Made by a program: the position numbers and the translations under genes. A stretch of DNA of 64,000 bases, from the NCBI RefSeq assembly GCF_947500655.1, contig NZ_CANMSK010000011.1, positions 1 to 64,000 on the forward strand. The letters are read 5' to 3'. Of this stretch, positions 20,380-30,300 are shown in pieces (positions within the stretch are counted from its first letter, which is position 1; each line of letters opens with the position of its first letter). This DNA is from an uncultured Psychrosphaera sp. (GTDB taxonomy: Bacteria; Pseudomonadota; Gammaproteobacteria; Enterobacterales; Alteromonadaceae). The notes beneath the pieces are model-generated. The model did no database searches. It was not told where the DNA came from and was given only the letters and a program-made list of their open reading frames with translations.

Positions 20380-21516
20380 CTAGTCCATTTTAGGTATTTG
20401 ATACGCGATATTTTGGTGAAATCTAACCATCAACTGGTTTGACTCTGGTTCAATATCCAACTTTTTAGTAATTTGTTTTAACGCGCTTTGAATACGATTT
20501 ACAAATCGACCGTAGGCTTTGTTATTAATATCATTTTCATTAGCAACAAAAATTAAGGTAAAGGTATTGGTTAAAATTGTGCTATTCCATTTAGCAATGC
20601 AGTTCTGATCTTCCTCTGCATTAAAACCTAAATAAATTAACTCACCGTCATTATGCACAAAGCTATGTTTACTTGAAGCCACAATTGGATGGCGACCATT
20701 AGCGATCATCACTGCATTTTTTATAGCTAACTCGTCAGTCACCTGTGCAACCACATAAGATATTTTGCTATAAAGCTCATTATAAGGTGCAGTATGTGTG
20801 GCGGTTTTATTCATTTTCTCCACCATAGTTTCATTAATTGGTATCTCTGCAACTATGTAACCCATTTGGTTATTTAATGGCGGAATTAATACCGACTGCT
20901 GTTTGTATCTGTGTTTAACTTGACGCAGTTCATGGGTGGATGTTTTTTTATCCCCTTTTTCCGCACTAAATAAGTCATAGGTTATGTACTGATGGTCTTT
21001 TATCTTAATTAAATTGGATGAAAAACCCATAGTTTCAGCTAACTCTACTGCCATCTCCACTGCTTTTTGGTGTAATTCAAAAGCAGATTGCCTAATTTCA
21101 CCACCATTAGCCAGTACAAGTAAACTCACCTTCTTAGCGGTTTTTGTACGGTCATAATAACTTTGAAAACCTTTGTGGTTATTTGGATCGTAAAACACAA
21201 TTAATTGTTCTTGAGTTTCAATCACTTGTGACTCTTCGCCGTAACGTAAACGTACCAGCTTATCGTTAGCCACAAATAATCCACTTTTAATGCCGTTTCT
21301 TTTGCTAATAGAGATAAACGATTGTTTAAGCTGCATATAAAAGTCGGATAAGACAAATTCATTAATTTCTGTTTCACCAGAAACGGTTTGTAATAATTCA
21401 GACGTAATTGGGAGTTCGACAATTAAATAATGATTTTCACGATTAGTGGCAGGTACGTAGACTTTGTTAGCATTAAACTTCTTGCTAGTATTTGTTGTAA
21501 TAGTCGTATTCAACAT
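20380..21516 (-). CDS. Unknown protein with two internally repeated halves
   Basis: A 378-residue, probably cytoplasmic protein of no family I recognise. The two halves look like copies of one domain. Residues about 18-175 open with VYVPATNRENHYLIVELPIT and residues about 210-375 with VLIPPLNNQMGYIVAEIPIN. Each half then has a NGIKSGLFVAN / LAIKNAVMIAN strand, a central strand ending LIVFY or LIYLGF, and LLVLANGGE / LIFVANEND before a long helix. There is no signal peptide and no obvious catalytic motif. AAGGA lies 9 bases before ATG 21516. Its upstream neighbour, rlmI, is divergent. Confidence 0.75.
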   Translation of the reverse strand: MLNTTITTNTSKKFNANKVYVPATNRENHYLIVELPITSELLQTVSGETEINEFVLSDFYMQLKQSFISISKRNGIKSGLFVANDKLVRLRYGEESQVIETQEQLIVFYDPNNHKGFQSYYDRTKTAKKVSLLVLANGGEIRQSAFELHQKAVEMAVELAETMGFSSNLIKIKDHQYITYDLFSAEKGDKKTSTHELRQVKHRYKQQSVLIPPLNNQMGYIVAEIPINETMVEKMNKTATHTAPYNELYSKISYVVAQVTDELAIKNAVMIANGRHPIVASSKHSFVHNDGELIYLGFNAEEDQNCIAKWNSTILTNTFTLIFVANENDINNKAYGRFVNRIQSALKQITKKLDIEPESNQLMVRFHQNIAYQIPKMD

Positions 21517-21754
21517 ATCTTCATTTCCTTATTTAATTTGGCTGTAAATTAACAAGGAGTTATGTCGGCTAAGTGACTTATTTATGACGGTTAAGTGACA
21601 TCCAAAAAGTGAAATTGATACAAAGCCTCTCAAATTTAATCAGAAGCTGTAGACGTTTTTTATGGATACCAGTTCATACAAAACATAATAGTGTTGGTAT
21701 TACGTTAACAGCTAGATTAAAATCGCGATCCGCTTCTAAAATTAAGTTAATAAT

Positions 21755-22936
21755 ATGCCTTCAGTATTCGTACAAGCCGACCGCGAGAAAACACTCAAAC
21801 GCAAACATCCTTGGATCTTCTCTAAAGGTGTCACCAAAATTGAAGGCGAACCGCAATTAGGCGAAACTGTCGATGTATTCTCAGAAAGCGGTAACTGGTT
21901 AGCTAAAGGCGCTTACTCTCCACATTCCCAAATACGAGTTCGTATTTGGAGCTTTGAAAAGCGCCCTATTAACAAACAATTCTTCATTGAAAAAATCGAA
22001 CGCGCTAGAACCATACGCAAACCTATCATCAAACGTGACGGATTAACGGGATACCGTTTGTTATGTGCAGAGTCTGACGGTTTACCAGGTGTAACAGCAG
22101 ATATTTACAATGACACGATTGTTATCCAGTTATTAAGTGCGGGTGCAGAATACAAACGTGATTTGATTTTTGATGCCCTTAAGCATTGTTATCCAGAATT
22201 TAATATCTTTGAACGTTCAGATGTTGATGTGCGTAGCAAAGAAGGTTTACAAAAATCATCCGGTTTAGTACATGGCAAAATGCCAAAGCAAGTGATCATT
22301 GAAGAAAACGGCATTAAAGCTTATGTGGACATAGCTCAAGGGCACAAGACAGGATATTACGTTGACCAACGTGACAGTCGCGCTGCATTAGAAAAATATG
22401 TTAAAGGCAAATCAGTATTAAACTGCTTTAGTTACACAGGTACATTTGGCTTATACGCATTACGTGGTGGTGCTAAATCAGTGGTGCAAGTTGATGCTTC
22501 ACAAGATGCACTGGATATTGCCGCGAAAAACGTTGAATTAAACAAACTCAACATAAACAAAATGTCATTACTTAAAAAAGACGTATTTAAGTTATTACGT
22601 GAATACCGCGACAACGGCACCAAGTTTGACGTTATTGTTATGGATCCGCCTAAATTTGCTGAGTCTAAAGCTAAGTTAAACGACGCATGTCGCGGTTATA
22701 AAGACATTAATATGTTGGCAATGAAGCTGCTTAATCCAGGTGGTTATTTATTAACCTTCTCTTGTTCTGGTTTAATGGAAACGGCATTATTCCAAAAGAT
22801 TGTTGCTGATGCTGCACTAGATGCTAACCGAGATATGGTATTTGTGGAGCGCTTAAGCCAAGCTCAAGATCATATTGTTGGCAGCGCATACCCAGAAGGT
22901 TTCTACTTGAAAGGCTTTGTTTGTCAGGTGTTCTAG
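21755..22936 (+). CDS. rlmI: 23S rRNA (cytosine-1962-C5) methyltransferase RlmI
   Basis: RlmI methylates C1962 of 23S rRNA. The 393 residues carry an N-terminal PUA RNA-binding domain ([20 protein letters not shown], residues 1-75), an RlmI-type linker, and a Rossmann methyltransferase with [18 protein letters not shown]. The [11 protein letters not shown] motif follows, and TFSCSG holds the expected catalytic cysteine. It stands alone with an imperfect hairpin after the stop. Confidence 0.94.
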   Translation: MPSVFVQADREKTLKRKHPWIFSKGVTKIEGEPQLGETVDVFSESGNWLAKGAYSPHSQIRVRIWSFEKRPINKQFFIEKIERARTIRKPIIKRDGLTGYRLLCAESDGLPGVTADIYNDTIVIQLLSAGAEYKRDLIFDALKHCYPEFNIFERSDVDVRSKEGLQKSSGLVHGKMPKQVIIEENGIKAYVDIAQGHKTGYYVDQRDSRAALEKYVKGKSVLNCFSYTGTFGLYALRGGAKSVVQVDASQDALDIAAKNVELNKLNINKMSLLKKDVFKLLREYRDNGTKFDVIVMDPPKFAESKAKLNDACRGYKDINMLAMKLLNPGGYLLTFSCSGLMETALFQKIVADAALDANRDMVFVERLSQAQDHIVGSAYPEGFYLKGFVCQVF

Positions 22937-22958
22937 CCTGGCTTACATAAATGACATG

Positions 22959-22987
22959 CTAGATCTCCTTAATATTAGGAGGTCTAG
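22959..22987 (+). terminator. Stem-loop after rlmI
   Basis: CTAGATCTCCT and AGGAGGTCTAG pair over 11 bp with one T-G wobble and a 7-base loop. Only TAAAAG follows, so termination would be weak. Confidence 0.4.
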
Positions 22988-23011
22988 TAAAAGTAACGCT
23001 TCTGCGATAAC

Positions 23012-23176
23012 TTAACGTTTTTCCTTTTTAGGAAGATACAATAACAACAAGACAGCCAAAGGACCAAATATAAGTCCTCCTACTCCCCAAAACCCTGATC
23101 GTCTGTTTTTTTTACCCGCTATTAACCAACAAATAGCTTCGCAAACGATATTAATGGATATTATGATCAGTCCCAT
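23012..23176 (-). CDS. 54-residue membrane protein
   Basis: This small gene encodes MGLIIISINIVCEAICWLIA at its start and GGLIFGPLAVLLLLYLPKKE near its end, that is, two hydrophobic helices joined by a basic GKKNRRSG loop. AAGGA lies 7 bases before the ATG at 23176, a strong site. Its first 26 bases overlap the end of the upstream hydrolase gene in another frame, so it is probably co-transcribed and coupled. The pattern resembles small inner-membrane proteins with a Gly-Phe-Trp-Gly turn. Function is unknown. Confidence 0.72.
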   Translation of the reverse strand: MGLIIISINIVCEAICWLIAGKKNRRSGFWGVGGLIFGPLAVLLLLYLPKKEKR

Positions 23177-23849
23177 TATTTATTCCTTTATATTCATGAG
23201 TTTGCAAACTTAACTGCTGCATAAAACTTTTAGGTTCATCCAATGTTTGAGTCAACACTTGAGCCAATAACTGCGTTAACTCTCTACTGGCTAACTCATT
23301 AAAGTTGTCTGACTGAGGATTAGCATAACCATGTTTTAACTCAACTTGAGCAATATCAACATTCTGTTTTGTAACAAGATGTTGGATCACAGATTCTACA
23401 TCAAAGTGATCTTCGGATTTTGGGAATACTAGACTAAATGGAATTTGAGGCGTTAACTCTAACGAGTGACGAATTTGACCAGGGTAAAAACCAATACAAT
23501 GTTTAACTTTATCTTTAACAAAAGACATAGCAGCAACTTGCCATAATGCCGATGCACCAGCACTAAAGCCAACGCAAATTATAGGCTCATTTGTTTCTTG
23601 AGTAGCTTGTTGTAATGCTTGTTCTACTTTTTCAGCGTAACTATCCATCCCCCCACTAAATTGGAACTGCTGATAAGCTTGTTCTTCGTTAGCAAATAAG
23701 GTTACATCCGTTAATGAGTCATATGGAGCAATATAAGGACTAGTATAAGGGCTAAGACACATGGCATTGTGTCCTTTTGCGCGCCAAGCTTGGATTAACG
23801 ATTGGCACCAATTGGTTTCACCAAATATATCTGTAATTAAAACTAACAA
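23151..23849 (-). CDS. Dienelactone hydrolase-like alpha/beta hydrolase
   Basis: A 232-residue alpha/beta hydrolase with the nucleophile elbow CVGFSAGASALW (serine) and a C-terminal histidine in ELKHGYANP. An acid in the FPKSEDHFDVE strand completes a likely triad. The order of elements resembles dienelactone hydrolases, which usually have a cysteine nucleophile, so this is probably an esterase-like relative. The substrate is unknown. The 54-residue membrane protein follows and overlaps it, and the channel gene is divergent upstream. Confidence 0.82.
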   Translation of the reverse strand: MLVLITDIFGETNWCQSLIQAWRAKGHNAMCLSPYTSPYIAPYDSLTDVTLFANEEQAYQQFQFSGGMDSYAEKVEQALQQATQETNEPIICVGFSAGASALWQVAAMSFVKDKVKHCIGFYPGQIRHSLELTPQIPFSLVFPKSEDHFDVESVIQHLVTKQNVDIAQVELKHGYANPQSDNFNELASRELTQLLAQVLTQTLDEPKSFMQQLSLQTHEYKGINNGTDHNIH

Positions 23850-24022
23850 GTTTTTAACTCCAATCTTACAACTGACTTAATAGTCGCAATAATAGCCGAA
23901 TCGATATGTTAGCAAAAAAATTAGATAAATAAGTGACAAACTTAATGGCGAAATCGGCATTAGTCTATTATTTTTGTTAGTAAGAACAAATTGTTAACTT
24001 ATAAAAAATATATTGGTGCTTA

Positions 24023-25003
24023 ATGTCAGAACAAGAAAGTTGTAAATACCACAACCCTGAAGGTAAACAATGCGAAAGTAAAAATATGGGCGCTGGATAT
24101 TGTTTTTGGCACGACAAAAACATAGATAAAAGCGGAATGGATTTATCTGAGCGTTTGCAAAACTACGCTGCCGACGGCGGTATGATGCAAGGTTTACAAC
24201 TCAAACAAGCTAACTTAAAAAATATTCGCTTGGTTAGACGTGGCTGCTCTGTTGGTTACGATATGCGTGATGCTGACTTGTATCATGCCAATATGGATAA
24301 CGCTCACTTATTTAATATCAATCTGTCTGGTTCTTCATTAATGAAAACCAAATTGAATAATTCAAAACTGCATAAAGCGAATCTACAAAATACTAATTTG
24401 TTAGGTGTAAAGTTAGCTAATGCCCGTATCGACAATATTAAAATTGGATCGGAGCTTCAACAAGAAGCTATTGCCAAGCAAGCTGATCTGGAAAATGACC
24501 GAGAAAAAGCCATCGACAATTACGAACAGTCTGAAGAAATTTATCGTAATTTAAGAAAAACGGCAGAGTTAGACGGTTTACATATTCTAGCGGGACGTTT
24601 AGCGCACCAAGAATTAGTTATGCGCCGTAAGCAATATGCGCCTTATTCTAAAGATAGACTTGTATCTAAGGCGGTAGACTTATTCTGCGGTTATGGCGAG
24701 AGTCCAATGAATGTCATTGTGTTCTCATTGGGTATGATTTTATTTTGTGCCATTTTATATTTTATCTTTGGTATAAAAGAAGCTGACTCCATTATACAAA
24801 TGTCTTTAGCTAATTCCTTTGTTGATAACTTATATAACTTTTTCTCAACTATTTACTTTAGCGTAGTGACCTTTACAACTTTGGGGTATGGCGATATTAC
24901 GCCAGTTGGATTTTCAAGGTTAATTGCCACCATAGAAGCATTTATTGGTAGCTTTGCATTGGCCTTATACGTTGTGGTTTTTGTGCAAAAAACCACACGT
25001 TAA
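24023..25003 (+). CDS. Pentapeptide-repeat protein with a C-terminal potassium-channel pore
   Basis: A 326-residue chimera of three parts. Residues about 7-33 carry paired Cys/His (CKYHNPEGKQCESKN then GYCFWH), a possible small metal site. Residues about 55-135 form pentapeptide repeats (ADLYHANMDNAHLFNINL), a right-handed beta-helix. After a helical linker there are two membrane segments (near 232-252 and 295-320) around the pore loop TFTTLGYGDITPVG, which holds the potassium selectivity filter TLGYGD. It fits the Ion_trans_2 two-helix channel type. No RCK domain is visible, so the N-terminal part may be the regulator (inference). No strong ribosome binding site is seen. Confidence 0.9.
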   Translation: MSEQESCKYHNPEGKQCESKNMGAGYCFWHDKNIDKSGMDLSERLQNYAADGGMMQGLQLKQANLKNIRLVRRGCSVGYDMRDADLYHANMDNAHLFNINLSGSSLMKTKLNNSKLHKANLQNTNLLGVKLANARIDNIKIGSELQQEAIAKQADLENDREKAIDNYEQSEEIYRNLRKTAELDGLHILAGRLAHQELVMRRKQYAPYSKDRLVSKAVDLFCGYGESPMNVIVFSLGMILFCAILYFIFGIKEADSIIQMSLANSFVDNLYNFFSTIYFSVVTFTTLGYGDITPVGFSRLIATIEAFIGSFALALYVVVFVQKTTR

Positions 25004-25061
25004 AAGGATGTATGGCTGTAGTTTTAGGCTATAAGGTAAATTAAACGTTTAGGGAAAGATA

Positions 25062-25095
25062 AAGCCTGTTTATTTTTGAGTAAACAGGCTTTTTT
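25062..25095. terminator. Terminator between the channel gene and recD
   Basis: AAGCCTGTTTA and TAAACAGGCTT form a perfect 11-bp stem with an 8-base loop, followed by a T-run. It lies between the convergent channel gene and recD. Confidence 0.88.
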
Positions 25096-25105
25096 GTGAG
25101 TTTGT

Positions 25106-27301
25106 TTATCCCGTTGCTTGTAACTTGGTTTTTAACATCAAGCTTAAGCCTGACTGTCTTATGGTTGCCTTGTTTACAGCCTGCTGTATTTCCTGTGCCT
25201 GACCAAACAAGGTGAATTGTTTTTTCGCTCGGGTTAAGCCGGTGTACAAAATCTCTTTAGATAAAATCTTATTGTTTTGATTTGGCTCTGGTAACACCAA
25301 GGCCACATGACTGAACTCTGAGCCTTGGCTTTTGTGAACTGTCATCGCGTATACGGTTTCGTGCTTAGGCAAACGTTGGCAAGCTACCGTTAATACTTCA
25401 CCGTCGGCTTGGATAAAATACGTCATTAACTGTTTTGTAACACCATCAATTAACTGTAAACCAATATCGCCGTTATATAAGCCTAAGTGATAGGCATTCT
25501 CTGAGATCATAATTGGTCGGCAATGATAATGCTGATCGTATTGATCCACCAACCTGCGACTAGCAAGTCGAGTTTTAATATGACGATTAATTCCCTCAAT
25601 GCCGTGTTCACCATCTTTAACACAGGTTAATATTTGGAACTGCTGCAAGTGATTAAACAACGTCTGTAGCAATAATACTTTCTGCTTTGTGTCCGTACTC
25701 TCAGTAAATGCTTTGGCTTCTTCAATTAAGGCTAATTGATGTTTAAAGCTGTGCTCTATTAATAAGTGATAATTATCTAGCTCTGGTTTTATCCAGTTAA
25801 GCTCATTGCTAGACAACTTCTGTGAATCTGTGTTGGCGTGCTCAGATAACAAGCTAATAACTTTGTGGCTATTACCTAAATTAATTTCAGTGGCTAAACG
25901 CCCTATTAAACCTGCAGCGTTAAAACGATAACTCTTTTTAAGTTCTACCACTAAGTTTAACGATTCAGTTTCAGGTCGACAAAGCTCAGATAAAACGTTG
26001 CCTGTTTCTACTGACGATAGCTGTTGTTTATCGCCTAACAAAATAACTTGAGCGTGTGCAGGCACGGCTGATAGTAATTTACTCATCAAGCTTAGGTCGA
26101 CCATAGATGCTTCATCAACAATCAAGACATCTAAAAACAGCTTATTGTTTTCATTGTAAGCAAAATCATTTAAACCTTGAGGCTTAAGTAATCTATGAAT
26201 TGTGACGGCCTTATTGGGAATTGAGCTTTTAGTCTCTTGGTCTACGTCTATATTGGTCAGCGAGTTACTAATGGACTCAGCTAAACGTTGTGCCGCTTTC
26301 CCAGTTGGCGCGGTAAGTTGAATGTTTAATCCACTTTTTGAGTCATGCGCTTTATACAATTGTACTAACGCAGCTAAAAGCTTAACCACAGTGGTTGTTT
26401 TACCTGTACCTGGCCCACCAGAAATAACCGAAAACGACTTAGTGATTGAATTGATAACCGCTTGTTTCTGCCAGTCAATCTCGTTACTTGTATTATCAAT
26501 TACTTGATCAAGGCCTTGGCTTGGCGGAAATAACTCCGCCACCTTACTTTCAACTTGTTCATTACTAAGAGCATCAAACCAATATGATTTACTGCTACTT
26601 GGCTTAGTGTTCTCTTTAAGATTGGTATTTGAGCTAATAAACTTAACCACTGAATGTTCATAATTAAAATAACGGCGCATATATAAACATTGCTGGAATA
26701 ACACTAATGGCGTTTCGTCATGTAATAGATTTTTATGCAGTGACTCTTCAACTAGAGCGCCTTTACTTTCAATCAAACCGCTTTGATCTTCAACCAATCC
26801 GCTACGCAGCATAATATCTTGCAAGTCAGTATTGGTAACTGCACATTGGGTTAGTACATTTTGAGTTAAGCTGTGGCTTTGAAGCTCTGGTGCTAACCAA
26901 CCAAAAGGTTGCGCTAAATTAAGAAGCTCTAAGTTTAAACACGAATCTTGCAAACTCATGTCATAACTTAACTTGGCAGACAGCAACAAGATCAAATTTA
27001 TCTCTGCTCTGGTTAAACTAGCGTGAGTCTGAGCGCCTGATTCAGAGAGGATCACAAGCTCGCCATACATAAAACAAGCAAAGTGATAATCCATAGACTG
27101 AATAACTTGATGTTGTTTTAACAACAACAGCCACTGTAATGTTTCTGGTAATTCCCGGTTAGCTAAGTTTTCTGTGTTGGTTAGACCTTGAACAAAAATA
27201 GACGTGTCAGCAAACCACTGCTTAACGTGCTTGGTTGTCGACGTTGGTGTGTCCTGGCTTTGTGAGCTTGTGGTTGTATTGTTGTTATCAGTCAAAATCA
27301 A
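25106..27301 (-). CDS. recD: Exodeoxyribonuclease V alpha subunit (RecD)
   Basis: RecD is the 5'-3' helicase subunit of RecBCD, which processes double-strand breaks and degrades linear foreign DNA. The 731 residues include Walker A in ISGGPGTGKTTTVVKLL, the DExx box in LIVDEASMVDLSLM, and the C-terminal motif VYAMTVHKSQGSEFSHVALV. It is about 120 residues longer than E. coli RecD. Its start overlaps the end of recB by 14 bases, giving translational coupling in a recC-recB-recD operon. Confidence 0.97.
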   Translation of the reverse strand: MILTDNNNTTTSSQSQDTPTSTTKHVKQWFADTSIFVQGLTNTENLANRELPETLQWLLLLKQHQVIQSMDYHFACFMYGELVILSESGAQTHASLTRAEINLILLLSAKLSYDMSLQDSCLNLELLNLAQPFGWLAPELQSHSLTQNVLTQCAVTNTDLQDIMLRSGLVEDQSGLIESKGALVEESLHKNLLHDETPLVLFQQCLYMRRYFNYEHSVVKFISSNTNLKENTKPSSSKSYWFDALSNEQVESKVAELFPPSQGLDQVIDNTSNEIDWQKQAVINSITKSFSVISGGPGTGKTTTVVKLLAALVQLYKAHDSKSGLNIQLTAPTGKAAQRLAESISNSLTNIDVDQETKSSIPNKAVTIHRLLKPQGLNDFAYNENNKLFLDVLIVDEASMVDLSLMSKLLSAVPAHAQVILLGDKQQLSSVETGNVLSELCRPETESLNLVVELKKSYRFNAAGLIGRLATEINLGNSHKVISLLSEHANTDSQKLSSNELNWIKPELDNYHLLIEHSFKHQLALIEEAKAFTESTDTKQKVLLLQTLFNHLQQFQILTCVKDGEHGIEGINRHIKTRLASRRLVDQYDQHYHCRPIMISENAYHLGLYNGDIGLQLIDGVTKQLMTYFIQADGEVLTVACQRLPKHETVYAMTVHKSQGSEFSHVALVLPEPNQNNKILSKEILYTGLTRAKKQFTLFGQAQEIQQAVNKATIRQSGLSLMLKTKLQATG

Positions 27302-30300
27302 ACCCCATTTGTGGTACTGCTTTTGTTTTATCTTTTGTAAGTGCAGTTTCTGCTTCGGTATTCGCTACTATGCTTTTTACTGAATTTTCGCCTTTATCAT
27401 TTAACGCAGAATCCAAATATTCAATCACATCTTGTTTGATGTTCATTGTGTACACACCCGTTTGATCTTGCTCTGTCCCTTTGTCATTCATGCCACGTAA
27501 AAATAAATACATGGCACCACCAACATGCTGATTGTAATCGTAATCTTGTAAACGGGTTTTTAACCAACGATGTAATGCCAAGGTATAAATCAAAGCTTGT
27601 ATTTCATAATGATGATCGGACATGGAAACGGCCAAATTAGCTTGCGTATACGATGCAAAATCATCACCTAAGTAGTTAGATTTATAATCCAGCACATAAT
27701 ATTTACCTTGATGATGTACCGTTAAATCGATAAAACCTTTAACAATGCCGGACAATCCAGCTTGTTCTGCACCATTTTCTAAAAAGTGACCAAAGTGTAC
27801 AGGTTTCAAGCCCATCATTCGTAACGCGTTACAAATAATAACTGAATTTAGTGTGGCAAAATTAAAGTAAAACTCCATTTCAACCAGACAGTTAGCTTGA
27901 TTTACATCGGCTAATGACCAACTTGTGTGGTTACCGCTCTCAGATTGGTTACGCGTTACCATCGCGTTTGATATTTGCTCAGTTAAACTGCAATTTATAA
28001 CTTGTTGCATCCATTCAACCGCAACAGATAGCCATAAAGTATCTATTCCGTATCGGGTTAATCCGGCCTCTACAACATCCGCTTGTTCTGCTATTGGTTG
28101 TTGGAAATTAACATTCTCTAAAATCCAATGTAAACAAGTACCGGCGTTAGCGCCTTTAGGAAATGAGAATCGATTCAGTTGTGGTTCTTGCTTTTGTTCT
28201 GGCTGTGATTTACTTATTTCTGAATTAGTTAAAACCGTCCCAGATGAGGTTTGTTCATCGGATAACCCAGGCACCCATATATCGTTAAGTTGCTCTTGAG
28301 CAATACTCACAGTAGCAGCTTTGTCGGTTTCAATAACCTTTGTATTGTCTAAATGATGTGCCCCGGCCACTAATGACGAGTAACTCAGCATTTTCCAGCT
28401 GTCCTTTACGTCACCGTTAAACGGGATAAACGCAAGCGGAGCGTTATGATCATTCTGTAAGTTCACACCTGTGTGTTTAGCTTGGTTAAACTGCGTGACC
28501 AATAAATCTTCCGCCAATGACGAGTAAGTAAAGCAAGTACCTTGGCTGTTTTCAGCGTTAACAAAACGTTCACAGGTTTGTTGTATTAAGTCATTACTCG
28601 GTTTTTGATCTGTGGCTATTTCGCCCAGCAGTAATTGCCCTATCCCAGTGTTATCAAGCACTAAGCGTTTGTAGCCATCTAACAAGTTGAATACACCAAT
28701 CACCAATTTATAAATCGGTCTGGTCATAGCAACGTATAACAAACGTAAGTCTTCGGCTAAACGTTCCCCCTCGGCTTGTTGTAGTTCTTGTTTACGGTTA
28801 TCAACCCGATACGTTAAGCCTTGTTTATCGTTTGAAATCTCTGATCCATTGGTTTTATTAGACGTATAAATGGCCGATTTAGCCGCTTTAAACTCGCAAA
28901 CAAAAGGCAAATATACAATTGGGTATTCCAAGCCTTTAGAAGCGTGTAGCGTGGCTATCTGTACTAAGTTACTGTCTGACTCCAACCTTAGTTGTTGATC
29001 GTCTGTGGCGTCGCTCCAGCTATCCTCAGAGATAACTTGTTGTTCAAACCAATGTAATAACTTCTCAACACCAGCGTGTTTAACCGACTGCTGCTGAATA
29101 AGCTCAGACAAATGGCGTTGGTCGGTGATTAACCTTTCGTATTCGGTTGGTTCCAATAACTGCCAATTTGATAATGTGTCGGCTTGTAAAATAATGTATT
29201 CAATGGAACTGGATATTTGGCCGTAAGTCCATGTTTGATGGGCGTTATAAAACCATTCTAGGTGCTGTTGCCATAAAACGGGATCGTGTTGAAGCGCAAA
29301 TAACTGCTCTACGTTGTAACCAAAAAAGCGAGTTGCACAAGCCGCTCTGACTTTTTGCTCGTTAAATGGTGAGTTGATTGCCATTAACAAACGTAACAAG
29401 TCTTTGGCTAATGCGGTTTTAAATATGTTGTCGCGGCTAATAAACACAGAGCGAATATTCAATTGCGCTAAGGTTCTTTTCATTAAACCTGCTTGATTAC
29501 GGTTTCTAACCAGAACACAAATATCATTGGCTTGCACAGCGCGTGTTTTGCCTGATTTGTCGATATAGGTTTTGTTTTCGCTCGCCTCTATCAAGGTTGT
29601 TTGAATTTGAGCCGCACACCATTTTGCCAATAAACCTTCCGCTTCTGGGCCTTTAAAGCCTATTTTATCTGACGCCTGTGAATCTGGCAGTAAATGACAA
29701 AACATTAGCTGATTGTCATCTACGCCATTACTCACCAGCCTATTTGATGGTGATTGGCCTGCAGATACCACTTCAAATGGGATCTCTTTTTGTTTGAAAC
29801 CTTCTTCACTTTGCACAAACACTTGGTTAACGGCGTTGATTAAATTTGGATGCGAACGCCAGTTAGTGGCTAACGTATAATGCTGCGTCTCTGGCAAGTC
29901 TTGTTTAGCTTGAATGTAAGTGAAAATATCAGCGCCACGGAATTTATAAATAGCTTGTTTAGGATCGCCAATTAAAATCATATTGGACGGCACTTGTAAC
30001 AGCTCAGGGCTGTCATGCTCTGGCGTACTTTCAAGAGCAGTTTCAACCGCACTTTCAACCGTATTTGAATTGTAGATGGCGTTAAAAATACCGTATTGAA
30101 CTGGGTCGGTATCTTGGAATTCATCAATAAAAGCAATTGGATACTTAGTTCTGATGGCGTTTAACAGTAAGTTGTTTTTGTCTGAGCCTGAATTTCCGCT
30201 AATGGCCTGTAACAGCTGAGTTAATAAATCATCTGGGTTAATGATCTGTTGCTCATTTTTTATTTGCTGAGCACGCTGTTCTATATAGTCTTTAGCCAAA

